Below, in pieces: positions 1-7,963 of a stretch of DNA of 42,791 bases (positions within the stretch are counted from its first letter, which is position 1; every line of letters begins with the position of its first letter). A program made the translations under genes and the position numbers. The notes below the pieces were generated by a model. It saw only the letters and a program-made list of their open reading frames with translations, did no database searches and was not told the origin of the DNA. The DNA comes from Phycisphaerae bacterium (GTDB lineage Bacteria > Planctomycetota > Phycisphaerae > Sedimentisphaerales > Anaerobacaceae): the NCBI GenBank assembly GCA_030615025.1, contig JAUXAB010000027.1:1-42791 (forward strand), in the 5' to 3' direction.

Positions 1-93
1 CGATGAAGATATAAGTCTATTGTGGTATTGTGATTGTTTACTGGGCCGGATAGACCACAAAAAATGGCGGATAGCCCCTGTGAAAAGCCAGCC

Positions 94-121
94 GCTTATC
101 TGTGCAGCTGCACAGATAAGC
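94..121. repeat. perfect 28-bp palindrome
   Basis: The arm GCTTATCTGTGCAG is followed immediately by its exact reverse complement with no spacer. No T-run follows, so it is not a standard terminator. It could be a protein-binding dyad or an element end. Confidence 0.7.
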
Positions 122-139
122 AATTATAAACCCTGAAAA

Positions 140-177
140 GTGTTACCTATGTCGTCGGCATAGAGTGTTACCTATGT
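140..177. repeat. two direct copies of GTGTTACCTATGT
   Basis: Identical 13-mers start at 140 and 165. The tandem phasing is typical of transposase- or regulator-binding repeats. No adjoining protein gene explains them. Confidence 0.5.
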
Positions 178-412
178 ACCAGTTGACACAACATTATTGC
201 GTCGCCGTTCCGGCGACGGCTAAACCCATGATTTGTTGCTTTAATAACATAGGTGTCAATAATGGGGGTAGCAACCATAACACTTATACCTCTACGCACA
301 ATTTTGAGGACAGTGCCGGTTAAACAAGAGCAGCAAAATCAACAGCACCGGTTTGGGATTGAATCACCAGCCGTCCCATAAAAGTATCCCAACTTTATGA
401 AAGTGATTTTTT

Positions 413-452
413 GCCTCTGACGGTTTATATAGTATATTTTAAGTAACAAAGG
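413..452 (+). promoter_or_regulatory. promoter-like block upstream of gspE
   Basis: CTGACG is followed 15-16 bases later by TTTAAG/TTAAGT inside AGTATATTTTAA. The whole block aligns with similar blocks at 3730-3765 and 4785-4825, ahead of two other starts in the same secretion cluster. The -35/-10 fit is weaker than in those copies; the shared AGTATA-TTTAA core is the main evidence. Confidence 0.45.
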
Positions 453-488
453 TTAAAACCAGATAACAAGGGTATTTGAGGTGATTGA

Positions 489-2246
489 ATGTGTCCACAG
501 ACAGTCTCTAACATCCCTGCAGCAGAAGCAAGTCTTCTTTTCGGCGAATCACTTGTCTCCAAAGGTCTACTGACGCGCAGAGGATTGATCGAAGCGCTAA
601 ACGAACAACGTGAGCACGGCGGCCGACTCGGTGAAGTATTGCTTCGCCTAAAGATGCTGTGCGAGGAGGACGTTACGCACGCGCTGGCAGAATATCTATC
701 GATGAAGTACGTCCGTCTCGATGATACGAGCAAGATAGATATGGAGATCGCTCGAACGCTGCCTGAGAACATTGCCAGACGATTTTGCCTTATGGCTATC
801 GGTGAGACAGACGACAAGGTTATCGTAACGATGGCAGATCCGCTTAATGTTATAGCAATAGATACAATCGCACTGAGGATGAAGCGTCAGATTAAGGTTG
901 TGATTAGTTCACCTCAGGACATTCGGCAGGCAATAGAGACGGTTTACCACGGTTCTGATATTGAAGAACAGCAGCTTCGCGACATAGTAGAGATCGAAGT
1001 CGGCGGACAGGAAGAGGCACTTGAAGCGAATCTTGCAGAGGCGGACATCAGCAGCGAAGTAGCTGCGACCAAGCCGCCTGTAATTCGCTTTGTAGACTTG
1101 CTGTTAAGCCAGGCGGTGAAAAGCCGAGCGAGTGACGTTCATCTGGAGCCTCAGGAACATTCAATGACGATTCGGATGCGAATTGACGGCGTGCTTCGTG
1201 ATATGGTCCCGCCGGCCAGAAAGATGCAGGCTGCGGTAGTTACAAGAATAAAGATTCTATCCGAGATGAATATTGCCGAGCGCAGACTGCCGCAGGACGG
1301 CCGATTTAAAATAAAGACCTCCGGTAGAGATATAGATGTTCGCGTATCGGCAATTCCAACGATATACGGCGAAAAAGTGGTGCTGCGAATTCTGGATGCA
1401 TCAGCGTCAAGCCAGGACATAGATCAATTAGGGTTTGAACCCAAACTTCTTGAAGAGTTTAAGACGATATTGTCGCAGCCTCACGGCATCATAGTAGTGA
1501 CCGGCCCGACCGGCAGCGGTAAAAGCACCACATTATATTCAGCGCTAAATTACCTAAAGGACCCGACGAGAAATATTACAACTGTGGAGGACCCGGTTGA
1601 ATACCGTCTTGCGGGGATTAATCAGATTCAAATCAAGCCGGAAATCGATCTTGATTTTGCGCTGTGCCTGCGTGCAATCTTGCGACAGGACCCGGACATA
1701 ATTCTTATAGGTGAAATCCGCGACAAGGAAACAGTTGAAATTGCAATAAAGGCATCTTTAACAGGGCATCTTGTCTTGAGCACATTCCATACCAACGATG
1801 CACCGAGTGCGATAAGCAGATTTATCTATATGGGGATTGAGCCGTATTTGCTGAGCTCATCGCTCAATTTAATTATTGCTCAGCGGCTCGTAAGAAAGAT
1901 TTGTGAACACTGCAAGGAGCCGGTAACGTTAAGCGAAGAAGTTCTCAAGCATTTGAACATTGACCGCAAGGAGGCTAAAGAGGCTGTCTTTTACCACGGG
2001 CGAGGCTGTAAAGCCTGTGGAGAGACAGGTTATTCGGGTAGATTGCCCATATTTGAGTTCCTGGTTATGGACAGCGAGATGCGCGAAAAGGTCATCACCG
2101 GCGCCAGCGAGTCTCAAATACGAGGACTGTCACGCCAAAAAGGCTACGGGGAGTTACTTGAAAGCGGGGTAAGTAAGATGCTACAGGGTCTAACCACCGC
2201 CGAAGAGGTCCTCAGCGTAACATTTACAGAGAATACAAAAGCGTAG
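489..2246 (+). CDS. gspE: type II secretion / type IV pilus assembly ATPase (GspE/PilB family)
   Basis: This is the cytoplasmic hexameric ATPase that powers pseudopilus assembly (585 aa, the usual family length). An MshEN/T2SSE N-terminal domain covers about residues 15-155. The catalytic domain shows Walker A GPTGSGKST near residue 338 and Walker B DIILIGEIRD near 403. A CxxC...CxxC zinc module (CEHC near 473, CKAC near 507) marks it as an extension ATPase rather than a PilT retraction ATPase. The ATG at 489 is preceded by GAGGTG at a good distance. It opens a same-strand cluster running to 21230; gspF follows after a 213-base gap. GspE and PilB cannot be separated from sequence alone. Confidence 0.95.
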   Translation: MCPQTVSNIPAAEASLLFGESLVSKGLLTRRGLIEALNEQREHGGRLGEVLLRLKMLCEEDVTHALAEYLSMKYVRLDDTSKIDMEIARTLPENIARRFCLMAIGETDDKVIVTMADPLNVIAIDTIALRMKRQIKVVISSPQDIRQAIETVYHGSDIEEQQLRDIVEIEVGGQEEALEANLAEADISSEVAATKPPVIRFVDLLLSQAVKSRASDVHLEPQEHSMTIRMRIDGVLRDMVPPARKMQAAVVTRIKILSEMNIAERRLPQDGRFKIKTSGRDIDVRVSAIPTIYGEKVVLRILDASASSQDIDQLGFEPKLLEEFKTILSQPHGIIVVTGPTGSGKSTTLYSALNYLKDPTRNITTVEDPVEYRLAGINQIQIKPEIDLDFALCLRAILRQDPDIILIGEIRDKETVEIAIKASLTGHLVLSTFHTNDAPSAISRFIYMGIEPYLLSSSLNLIIAQRLVRKICEHCKEPVTLSEEVLKHLNIDRKEAKEAVFYHGRGCKACGETGYSGRLPIFEFLVMDSEMREKVITGASESQIRGLSRQKGYGELLESGVSKMLQGLTTAEEVLSVTFTENTKA

Positions 2247-2351
2247 CAGCCGGGAACAATTCGCAGATAAAAAAAAACGAAATCGCAAAAAGGTCAGGCG
2301 CTATTTTTCTATTAAACTCAAGGTTTTAGGATGCCGATGTGTGGATGCAAG

Positions 2352-2414
2352 ATCAGGAAATCAGGGTATCAGGAAATCAAAAGTCCGGTAAACCCATTAG
2401 AAATTCTAACAGGG
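2352..2414. repeat. short intergenic repeats between gspE and gspF
   Basis: ATCAGGAAATCA occurs twice directly (2352-2363 and 2368-2379). It is followed at 2393-2414 by an imperfect dyad CCCATTAGAA...TTCTAACAGGG, a decayed relative of the CCCCGTTAGA palindromes found elsewhere in the window. Confidence 0.5.
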
Positions 2415-2459
2415 CGGATAACATTATAGTGCAAAAAGCGAAGATTTGTACAAGGGCAG

Positions 2460-3671
2460 ATGAAAAACTTTAGATATATTGCTCGAGATTCATCAGGGGT
2501 GCGAAAGGAAGGCCTGATGCAGGCCGCTTACCCCAATGGTGTACTTGGTTGGCTTCGGGAACAAGGCTTTACGCCTATCTCTATAAAGGAGAGCTCTGTC
2601 AGTGCTAAGCAGACCCGCCGACAACCTCGACGAAAGCGAATCAAATCAGCGGACATGGCAGCGCTTTGCTGGCAGTTGAACACAATGACAGAGGGAGGCA
2701 TTCCCATCACCACGGCTTTGCAGGCCATCTCAGAGGACATAGAAAACCTTCACCTTCAGGAAGTTCTACAACAGATCCTGGAAAAGGTGCAGAAAGGCCA
2801 AACATTATCAGAGAGTATTTCGGAATTTCCAAAGGTTTTCAACCAGTTAGCTTGTGCGATGATATTAGCGGGTGAAACGGGCGGCAATCTTCCTGAAGCA
2901 CTACGCAGACTCGGAGAGTACTACGACAATCGCGATAAATTGGCGAAAAAGGTTAAGGGAGCGATGGCGTACCCGATCTTTGTATTCTCCTTTATCATTA
3001 TAATAGTCATATTCATAATGGCCTTCGTTGTTCCCCGGTTCCGCGAAATATTCGACCAAATCGGCGGTGAGCTTCCTGCATTTACGCTGGCATTTATGAA
3101 CGTTTACGAGATAGGCCGCAGCTATGCGATTCATATTATTGGCTCTTTGGCTGTTATAACCATTTTTACAATTCTTATCTCGAAGACCAAGAAAGGCCAT
3201 TATTTCTTTAGCAGGGTCGCGCTTACGCTGCCATTGATGGGCAAGATACTCAGTCAAGCGTTCGTGGCGACGTTCTGCAAGACGATGGCAACATTACTTG
3301 CTGCAGGTGTCTCGGTGCTTGAGGTGTTCGATATTCTCTCTACGATGAGCAATAACGATGTTATAAAGTCAGCGGTAATGCAAGCAAGAGAGCAAATTAT
3401 CGGGGGTTCAAACCTCTCATTGAGTATGGCCGAAGCCGGCTTTTTCCCTAATATGGTCGTCAAAATGATGCAGGTCGGCGAAGAGAGTGGGTCACTACCG
3501 AAGGTGCTGGACAGAACCGCTATCTATTACGAGCGAAAGGTCGATTCTACCATAACGGCAGTAATGGCCCTGCTCGAGCCGATGATGATTGTAGTAGTTG
3601 GTGGGATTGTATTGATAGTAGTTCTTGCACTGTATCTGCCGATCTTCTCAATGTCACCGTCGGGCGGCTAA
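2460..3671 (+). CDS. gspF: type II secretion / type IV pilus inner-membrane platform protein (GspF/PilC family)
   Basis: This 403-aa polytopic inner-membrane protein forms the platform coupling the ATPase to pseudopilin insertion. It has the two tandem T2SSF domains expected of the family. The first begins around MAALCWQLNTMTEGGIPI (about residue 65) and the second around VATFCKTMATLLAAGVSV (about residue 270). Each is followed by strongly hydrophobic segments; the C-terminal helix is LEPMMIVVVGGIVLIVVLAL. The ATG at 2460 has a weak AAGGGC upstream. It follows gspE on the same strand and precedes the major pseudopilin. Confidence 0.95.
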   Translation: MKNFRYIARDSSGVRKEGLMQAAYPNGVLGWLREQGFTPISIKESSVSAKQTRRQPRRKRIKSADMAALCWQLNTMTEGGIPITTALQAISEDIENLHLQEVLQQILEKVQKGQTLSESISEFPKVFNQLACAMILAGETGGNLPEALRRLGEYYDNRDKLAKKVKGAMAYPIFVFSFIIIIVIFIMAFVVPRFREIFDQIGGELPAFTLAFMNVYEIGRSYAIHIIGSLAVITIFTILISKTKKGHYFFSRVALTLPLMGKILSQAFVATFCKTMATLLAAGVSVLEVFDILSTMSNNDVIKSAVMQAREQIIGGSNLSLSMAEAGFFPNMVVKMMQVGEESGSLPKVLDRTAIYYERKVDSTITAVMALLEPMMIVVVGGIVLIVVLALYLPIFSMSPSGG

Positions 3672-3729
3672 TGCCTATAATTGACGATTGACAATTGAAT
3701 ATTGAAAAAAGAATTAACCGCAGATTAAC

Positions 3730-3765
3730 ACTTGACGGTTTTTTGTAGTATATTTTAATTAGTAA
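3730..3765 (+). promoter_or_regulatory. sigma-70-like promoter for gspG
   Basis: TTGACG, 16-base spacer, TTTAAT. The spacer end and -10 (AGTATATTTTAATTAG) match the block at 4800-4820 almost base for base. The resulting leader is about 190 bases and holds a TGCCTG/CAGGCA hairpin at 3893-3910, followed by a T-run at 3920-3925. Confidence 0.6.
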
Positions 3766-3951
3766 AGCGTGGAGAAAGGGGCGGACTTTTACACTTCATT
3801 GATTAAAGACTTAAAAAATAATCAATAGAAAATAGTCAATAGTAAAGTGGCTAATGAATTTTGTCGATTGGGAGTGTGGTAAACGAAAGTGATGCCTGTG
3901 TTCGCAGGCACAAGTGTAATTTTTTAAAACCCTGTTTAGGAGAAGTAAAAG

Positions 3952-4368
3952 ATGGAAAAAAGAAAAGGTTTTACACTAATTGAGCTGATGGTCGTAATCT
4001 TCATCGTCGGCATCCTGGCTGCAGTGGCGATTCCGATCATGCGAGGCCGAATTGATTCAGCCAAGTGGTCGGAAGGCAAGGCCGGCGCCGGCAGTATCCG
4101 GACCGCAGCCCGCGCGTTCCAAGCAGAGAAGGGCCCAGCCTACACCTATGTCGGCACCACGCTGACCGAGTTGGGATTTGCGACTGGTGACCTGGACGGC
4201 AAGTACTTCACTACTGCAGCTTATGCGATTACGTTTACCGCCGTTGCCCTCGACTACGACACGTATGTGGTTACGGTAACCGCTGCCTCTTCGACCAGCA
4301 CCGATAAGCCTACATCGCCTGCGGTGATATCACTGGATCAGGCCGGCGCCTGGGATGAAACTCCGTAA
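3952..4368 (+). CDS. gspG: major pseudopilin (GspG-like), N-methylation protein
   Basis: This 138-aa type IV pilin-like protein has a short basic leader MEKRK and the prepilin peptidase site G|FTLIELMVV, with Glu5 of the mature protein conserved. A single hydrophobic helix (VVIFIVGILAAVAIPIM) follows and then a small globular domain. The FTLIEL motif and the short single-domain body fit the major subunit of a type II pseudopilus. An AGGAGAAG ribosome site precedes the ATG. It has its own promoter block upstream and a terminator-like hairpin 180 bases downstream, so it may be made in excess of the minor subunits. Prepilin peptidase is not encoded in this window. Confidence 0.9.
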   Translation: MEKRKGFTLIELMVVIFIVGILAAVAIPIMRGRIDSAKWSEGKAGAGSIRTAARAFQAEKGPAYTYVGTTLTELGFATGDLDGKYFTTAAYAITFTAVALDYDTYVVTVTAASSTSTDKPTSPAVISLDQAGAWDETP

Positions 4369-4378
4369 GGGGGTTTGT

Positions 4379-4420
4379 CCCGCACCAATTGAGCTTAGGC
4401 TGACGCCTAATTGGTGGGGG
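4379..4420. repeat. CCCGCACCAATT palindrome, copy 1
   Basis: CCCGCACCAATT pairs with AATTGGTGGGGG around an inner AGGC/GCCT stem. It belongs to a three-copy family with 26824-26865 and 34943-34980. It begins 10 bases after the gspG stop. Confidence 0.65.
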
Positions 4421-4550
4421 ACGGCGAAAGGGAACCCAGGTAGTCAGGTAGTTACGAGCTCCATTTCACGAACTGCCTGTGGCGGACGAGATGGGAAGGC
4501 CACGAATATATTTTCACAACTACCGGTAATTGTTGAGTCAGACTAAAGAA

Positions 4551-4579
4551 GTGGGGGCCTTAAGAGAGAAGGCCTCCAC
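4551..4579 (+). terminator. probable terminator downstream of gspG
   Basis: GTGGGGGCCTT and AAGGCCTCCAC form an 11-pair stem with one G-U pair and a 7-base loop. The stem is flanked by A-rich DNA on the left and TTTGCATT on the right. The U-tract is short, so termination may be partial. Confidence 0.5.
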
Positions 4580-4685
4580 TTTGCATTAAAGAGGTCGTGG
4601 GCTTTTTGATTCAGGTCCGGTAAATGCTCTCTGTTTCCAAAGCCATTTACTATCAGGATTTCCATTTGCGAGGGCCGCTCTCAAA

Positions 4686-4764
4686 CCCCGTTAGAGACCC
4701 GTTCCGTAGCACAAGACGGCCTGGGCGATGCTGTGGGACCCGATGGAAGAAGTCTCTAACGGGG
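4686..4764. repeat. CCCCGTTAGAGAC inverted repeat, copy 1
   Basis: The perfect 13-base arms CCCCGTTAGAGAC (4686-4698) and GTCTCTAACGGGG (4752-4764) flank 53 bases. The same arms occur at 21321-21376, and a close variant at 27490-27524. Confidence 0.75.
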
Positions 4765-4784
4765 CAAATAAAGCAATAATTTTT

Positions 4785-4825
4785 GCCTCTAACGTCTTTT
4801 TGGAGTATACTTTAATTAGAAAGGC
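4785..4825 (+). promoter_or_regulatory. sigma-70-like promoter for the first minor-pseudopilin module
   Basis: CTAACG, 16-base spacer, TTTAAT, with AGTATACTTTAATTAG matching the gspG promoter block. Downstream leader similarity (GGG-GG-TTT-ACACTTC) extends the match beyond the core promoter. Confidence 0.5.
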
Positions 4826-4971
4826 GTTAAAAAAAGGGTGGGTTTCGACACTTCTTTTTGAGCTTCTTGCCCTGTATATAAGTAAATTGGAGCAATCGCT
4901 GTTTTTCTTAATAGCAATTTGGTGTTACCGAAGACGCGGTTGCTCGGAAAGTAGAAGTAGGGAGGATGGTG

Positions 4972-5466
4972 ATGATAACCACTAAACGGTGGTCCAAACC
5001 AGCGAGCGGATTTACTTTCATCGAGATAATGGGCGCGATTCTGGTCCTGACAGTGGCGATGCTCGGCGCGTCTGCCTATAGATATTATGCCGCCCTGGAT
5101 ACGCGAAAAGCCCACCTGCAAACAACCGCTGCCAGAATAAGCAGCCTGCTCCTCGAGACCTGGCATGGCGCAAGCGACCCAAATACATTTGATCCGGCAG
5201 CGCATTTCGGTTCAGAGCTAACGATTGAATCTATGACCATCCAAGAGGGTCCACACACACCGACAGATTTTGAGGCATTGGGAACCTATAGAATTATTGT
5301 TAATGGTGTTGACTACCGCACTGCGCTTTTTTGGAAGGACGTTTACTCTGGGCTGCGGACCCTGACCGTTATTGTGGTCTGGGAATGGGACCCGGTAAAC
5401 CACCCACTGGGTCCGTCCAAATATGCCGCTCAGTCATTCAAGCTCACAACGTACGTGGTCAATTAG
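4972..5466 (+). CDS. minor pseudopilin, GspI/PilV-like (module 1)
   Basis: This protein of about 164 aa carries a prepilin motif G|FTFIEIMGAILVLTV near its N terminus, followed by a tyrosine-rich SAYRYYAALDTRKA segment and a globular region. Length and position before a GspJ-like gene suggest a GspI/PilV-type minor subunit of the pseudopilus tip. ATGs at 4966 and 4972 are both possible; GGGAGG at 4960-4965 is properly spaced only for 4972. The YQYYAAGQ/YRYYAALD segment is shared with the gene at 7382, marking them as paralogues. The next gene begins 25 bases downstream. Confidence 0.8.
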   Translation: MITTKRWSKPASGFTFIEIMGAILVLTVAMLGASAYRYYAALDTRKAHLQTTAARISSLLLETWHGASDPNTFDPAAHFGSELTIESMTIQEGPHTPTDFEALGTYRIIVNGVDYRTALFWKDVYSGLRTLTVIVVWEWDPVNHPLGPSKYAAQSFKLTTYVVN

Positions 5467-5491
5467 GATTGTGAAAGGGGCGCTGGCAAAA

Positions 5492-5998
5492 ATGTCTAAA
5501 AAGACAACTGCAAATCGAAAAGGATTTACAATTATAGAGTTGATGGTGGCGGCAGGCCTTGCAAGTACCATCATAATTGGCGTCGGCGTGGTGCTGGTTG
5601 ACAGCCAGCGTGGGTGGAATGCAATGTACAATCGCACATACTCGGATGTTGTAACCGATGCCCACGTAGCCAGAAGAATGTTTGACAGCGTCGTCCGCAA
5701 CGCAAGCAGCCAAGGCATTTTGGTGGATGATAACGGCAGTTGGGTCGAGGTTTATACCTATTCGGACCCCAATTCGCCTGTTGTTGATGTGTACGCAAAG
5801 TTCAAGGCGAAAAACCGCGAGTTAACTCTTGAGTATGGTGAGCTGGACAGTGGAGCAACCTTGAGCATTGAGCCAATCTGCGGGAACGTATCGAACTGTG
5901 TATTCAAGTCATCCGGCCGGTCTGTGCAAATGATACTTACGCTCGACGACGGCTTGCAGAGCGTTACCGTTGTCACATCCGCTGTTATGCACAATTGA
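5492..5998 (+). CDS. minor pseudopilin, GspJ/PilW-like (module 1)
   Basis: This protein of about 168 aa begins MSKKTTANRKG|FTIIELMVAAGLASTI, a canonical prepilin cleavage site with Glu5. The phrase VLVDSQRGWNAMYN after the helix recurs as VVNGQRGWNKIYN at 7964 and VIGHRTWNEAW at 10834, so the three are paralogues. The rest is a beta-rich domain of the kind found in GspJ/PilW minor subunits. The reading frame stays open upstream into the preceding gene, but the ATG at 5492 places the leader correctly before the cleavage site. It probably complexes with the flanking GspI- and GspK-like subunits at the pseudopilus tip. Confidence 0.8.
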   Translation: MSKKTTANRKGFTIIELMVAAGLASTIIIGVGVVLVDSQRGWNAMYNRTYSDVVTDAHVARRMFDSVVRNASSQGILVDDNGSWVEVYTYSDPNSPVVDVYAKFKAKNRELTLEYGELDSGATLSIEPICGNVSNCVFKSSGRSVQMILTLDDGLQSVTVVTSAVMHN

Positions 5999-6039
5999 TA
6001 ACAGAATGCCCTGTAAAGGGCAGGTGGTGGAGGTGAGAT

Positions 6040-7284
6040 ATGAACAATAAGCGAGCACAATCAAAAACCGACAGGTTGCGTGTCTCTTGCGAAAGGTCCG
6101 GCTTTGCAATGGTCCTTGTGTTGTGCGCGGTCATAATATTGTCTGTAATGGGTGCCGGAGTGTTGAGCCTCGGCCTGCACAATCGTAAATTAGCGGTTCG
6201 AACTTCGTCTGAGATTGCAGCCCGGTGTGCAGCCGATGCCGGGTTGACAAAGGCCTTCTTTGAAATGAACGAGAAGCTGAAAGTCATACCCTGGAACGAC
6301 GGCGTTCTGCCAGGGGCAATAAACGAGGTTTTGCCGAATAGTGATGTGACTTACAGCTATGCGGTTACAGGAGACCTGAGCAACGGTTACGTTGTTACAT
6401 CTACAGGTAAATCCGGGCTGCGGGAAAAAATAATTGGCTGCTCTTTGTCGCTGAAGGGGCCATTTGAGCATACAATTTTGACGCAGGGGGCCCTCATATT
6501 GAAAGCCGGGACGTTAGTTCAGGGATGCAACTCTGCCGACCCATGGGATACCAACGTAGAAGTAATGATTGGCACCAAAAGTACTTTACCCGACAGGGTA
6601 ATCCTCAACGCCGGTGTAGTTATAAATGGTAGTGTCGTGATAGGTGTCGGCGGCGATGTGGGGACGGTTATAAAAGACTTGGGTGCCAGCGTGTACAGAC
6701 AGTATGCTATGGTTGAGGAGATTGAGCTGCCGCCCGTAACTCCGCCGGTACTTACCGATATGGGTTCAGGGATTAACGTGCATGGTACAACCCTAATAGT
6801 CGGGCCGACCGATAACGGTAAATATACCAAGATTGACGTGAAACGTGCCACCAATCCTGGGATATTGGAAGTAAATGGCGGAAATGTTGTGCTATATGTG
6901 ACGGGAGACATCAGTCTTGGCCAGGAGTGCCAGATTGTTATAAAAGACGGTGCATCTTTAGCTTTGTATCTGGACGGCAACCTGGATGCGGGTAATGAGG
7001 CCGGAATCAATAATCAGAGTCTTCCGGCAAACTTGAAAATTTTCGGTACAAGTACAGGAGTACAGTATCTGACCCTGAAAGCCAAGAGCGAATCCCTTGG
7101 TGCAATTTACGCTCCGAACGCGATAGTTACTGTTATGTCTGATGGTGATATATATGGGACCATTACCGCCAAAAGCTTTGAGCTGAAGAGCGGCGGCAAT
7201 TTCTACTACGATAAAGCGCTGAGGAACGTGGCACCCGATGATGATGCCGTAGAATTCGTAGTAACACAGTGGCTTGAGGAGTGA
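6040..7284 (+). CDS. GspK/PilX-like minor pseudopilin with beta-helix-like C-terminal region (module 1)
   Basis: This 414-aa protein has a basic N terminus, then SGFAMVLVLCAVIILSVMGAGVLS, a PilX-type helix, and an RTSSEIAARCAADAGLTKAF segment typical of PilX proteins. The C-terminal half is rich in short Gly/Val strands (for example SLGAIYAPNAIVTVMSDGDIYGTI) and looks like the beta-helical domain (DUF7305-like) attached to many PilX proteins. The family name is my recollection, not a search result. GGAGGTG precedes the ATG. It is clearly paralogous to the gene at 13081: same N terminus, same IYAPNA motif and the same WLEE end. It closes module 1. Confidence 0.75.
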   Translation: MNNKRAQSKTDRLRVSCERSGFAMVLVLCAVIILSVMGAGVLSLGLHNRKLAVRTSSEIAARCAADAGLTKAFFEMNEKLKVIPWNDGVLPGAINEVLPNSDVTYSYAVTGDLSNGYVVTSTGKSGLREKIIGCSLSLKGPFEHTILTQGALILKAGTLVQGCNSADPWDTNVEVMIGTKSTLPDRVILNAGVVINGSVVIGVGGDVGTVIKDLGASVYRQYAMVEEIELPPVTPPVLTDMGSGINVHGTTLIVGPTDNGKYTKIDVKRATNPGILEVNGGNVVLYVTGDISLGQECQIVIKDGASLALYLDGNLDAGNEAGINNQSLPANLKIFGTSTGVQYLTLKAKSESLGAIYAPNAIVTVMSDGDIYGTITAKSFELKSGGNFYYDKALRNVAPDDDAVEFVVTQWLEE

Positions 7285-7381
7285 ACGAGGAAATTGAGAT
7301 GGAAGAGTGTTACGTTGTCCTGTCGGCAGTTGTGGCCAATGGGTGACAGCGGATAGAGGATAGCTTTGAGAGGATTAATTT

Positions 7382-7942
7382 ATGGTTACTATTGGAAAAT
7401 CGAAAAAGGGTACGAGCCTTGTTGAAGTAATGGTGGCTATGGTCGTTCTGGTTATAGCCGTCTTAGGCACTTCGGGCTATCAATACTATGCTGCCGGGCA
7501 GGCACGAATAGCGCAAGCGCAAATCACCGCTACACACACCGCACAGTTACTGCTCGAAGATTGGAAAAGCACCGGCGGCTCAGAAGACTACGACGCCACC
7601 GCTTTAGGGCTCGGCTTTTCCTCCGCCTTACCCTTACACGAGGGAGATTTTCCGGGGAAGGGGAAGGGTGTTGCCCTGCGTAATGCGGCATATGCCATCA
7701 CAGTTAACGATGTGCCGATGGTGATTGTGATGACCTGGGATGACGTAGTTGTAGCTGGGGTAACGCTCAGGCAACTGGCTGTTACGATCGTAGGCTCGCC
7801 AACGAAGGATGAGACGAAGATAAAGGCTAATTTAGGGCAAATACTATCGGACAAATTGGGGTCTAAGACTGCTATATCCTCCGGTCTGATATCGCCGGTT
7901 ACCTTAACTACTTATACTCGGCCTGATGCGTCAAGCGGCTGA
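7382..7942 (+). CDS. minor pseudopilin, GspI/PilV-like (module 2)
   Basis: This 186-aa protein begins MVTIGKSKKG|TSLVEVMVAMVVLVIAV, a prepilin leader and helix with Glu5. Residues after the helix (GYQYYAAGQARIAQAQ) match the module 1 counterpart. GAGAGGATT lies 5-6 bases before the ATG. The first 73 bases around the start (7368-7440) are nearly identical to 10436-10508 at the start of module 3, while the remainder of the two genes is unrelated in detail. It is followed after 21 bases by the GspJ-like gene. Confidence 0.8.
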   Translation: MVTIGKSKKGTSLVEVMVAMVVLVIAVLGTSGYQYYAAGQARIAQAQITATHTAQLLLEDWKSTGGSEDYDATALGLGFSSALPLHEGDFPGKGKGVALRNAAYAITVNDVPMVIVMTWDDVVVAGVTLRQLAVTIVGSPTKDETKIKANLGQILSDKLGSKTAISSGLISPVTLTTYTRPDASSG

Positions 7943-7963
7943 AAAATGGGACAGGGTGAATGC

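Larger units (their letters stand above)
1..488. other. gene-free upstream region of gspE
   Basis: No credible gene is seen here. It holds a perfect 28-bp palindrome (94-121), two direct copies of GTGTTACCTATGT (140-152 and 165-177, period 25), a partial inverted copy near 246-257, a GC hairpin (200-218, CGTCGCC/GGCGACG), and a promoter-like block just before gspE. The GTGTTACCTATGT pair resembles the multimerised ends of IS elements, but no transposase is present, so an old IS remnant is inference only. Confidence 0.5.
4369..4971. other. 600-base gap with palindromes, terminator and promoter
   Basis: No protein gene is supported here. In order it contains a CCCGCACCAATT palindrome (4379-4420), a terminator-like hairpin (4551-4579), a CCCCGTTAGAGAC inverted repeat (4686-4764), a promoter block (4785-4825) and a leader of about 140 bases for the first minor-pseudopilin module. 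Small open frames across it lack coding character. Confidence 0.6.

Noticed and set aside
4728..4985. 85-codon frame upstream of pseudopilin module 1
   Set aside because: It runs through the CCCCGTTAGAGAC arm, the promoter and the leader, and overlaps the next gene's start; no domain.
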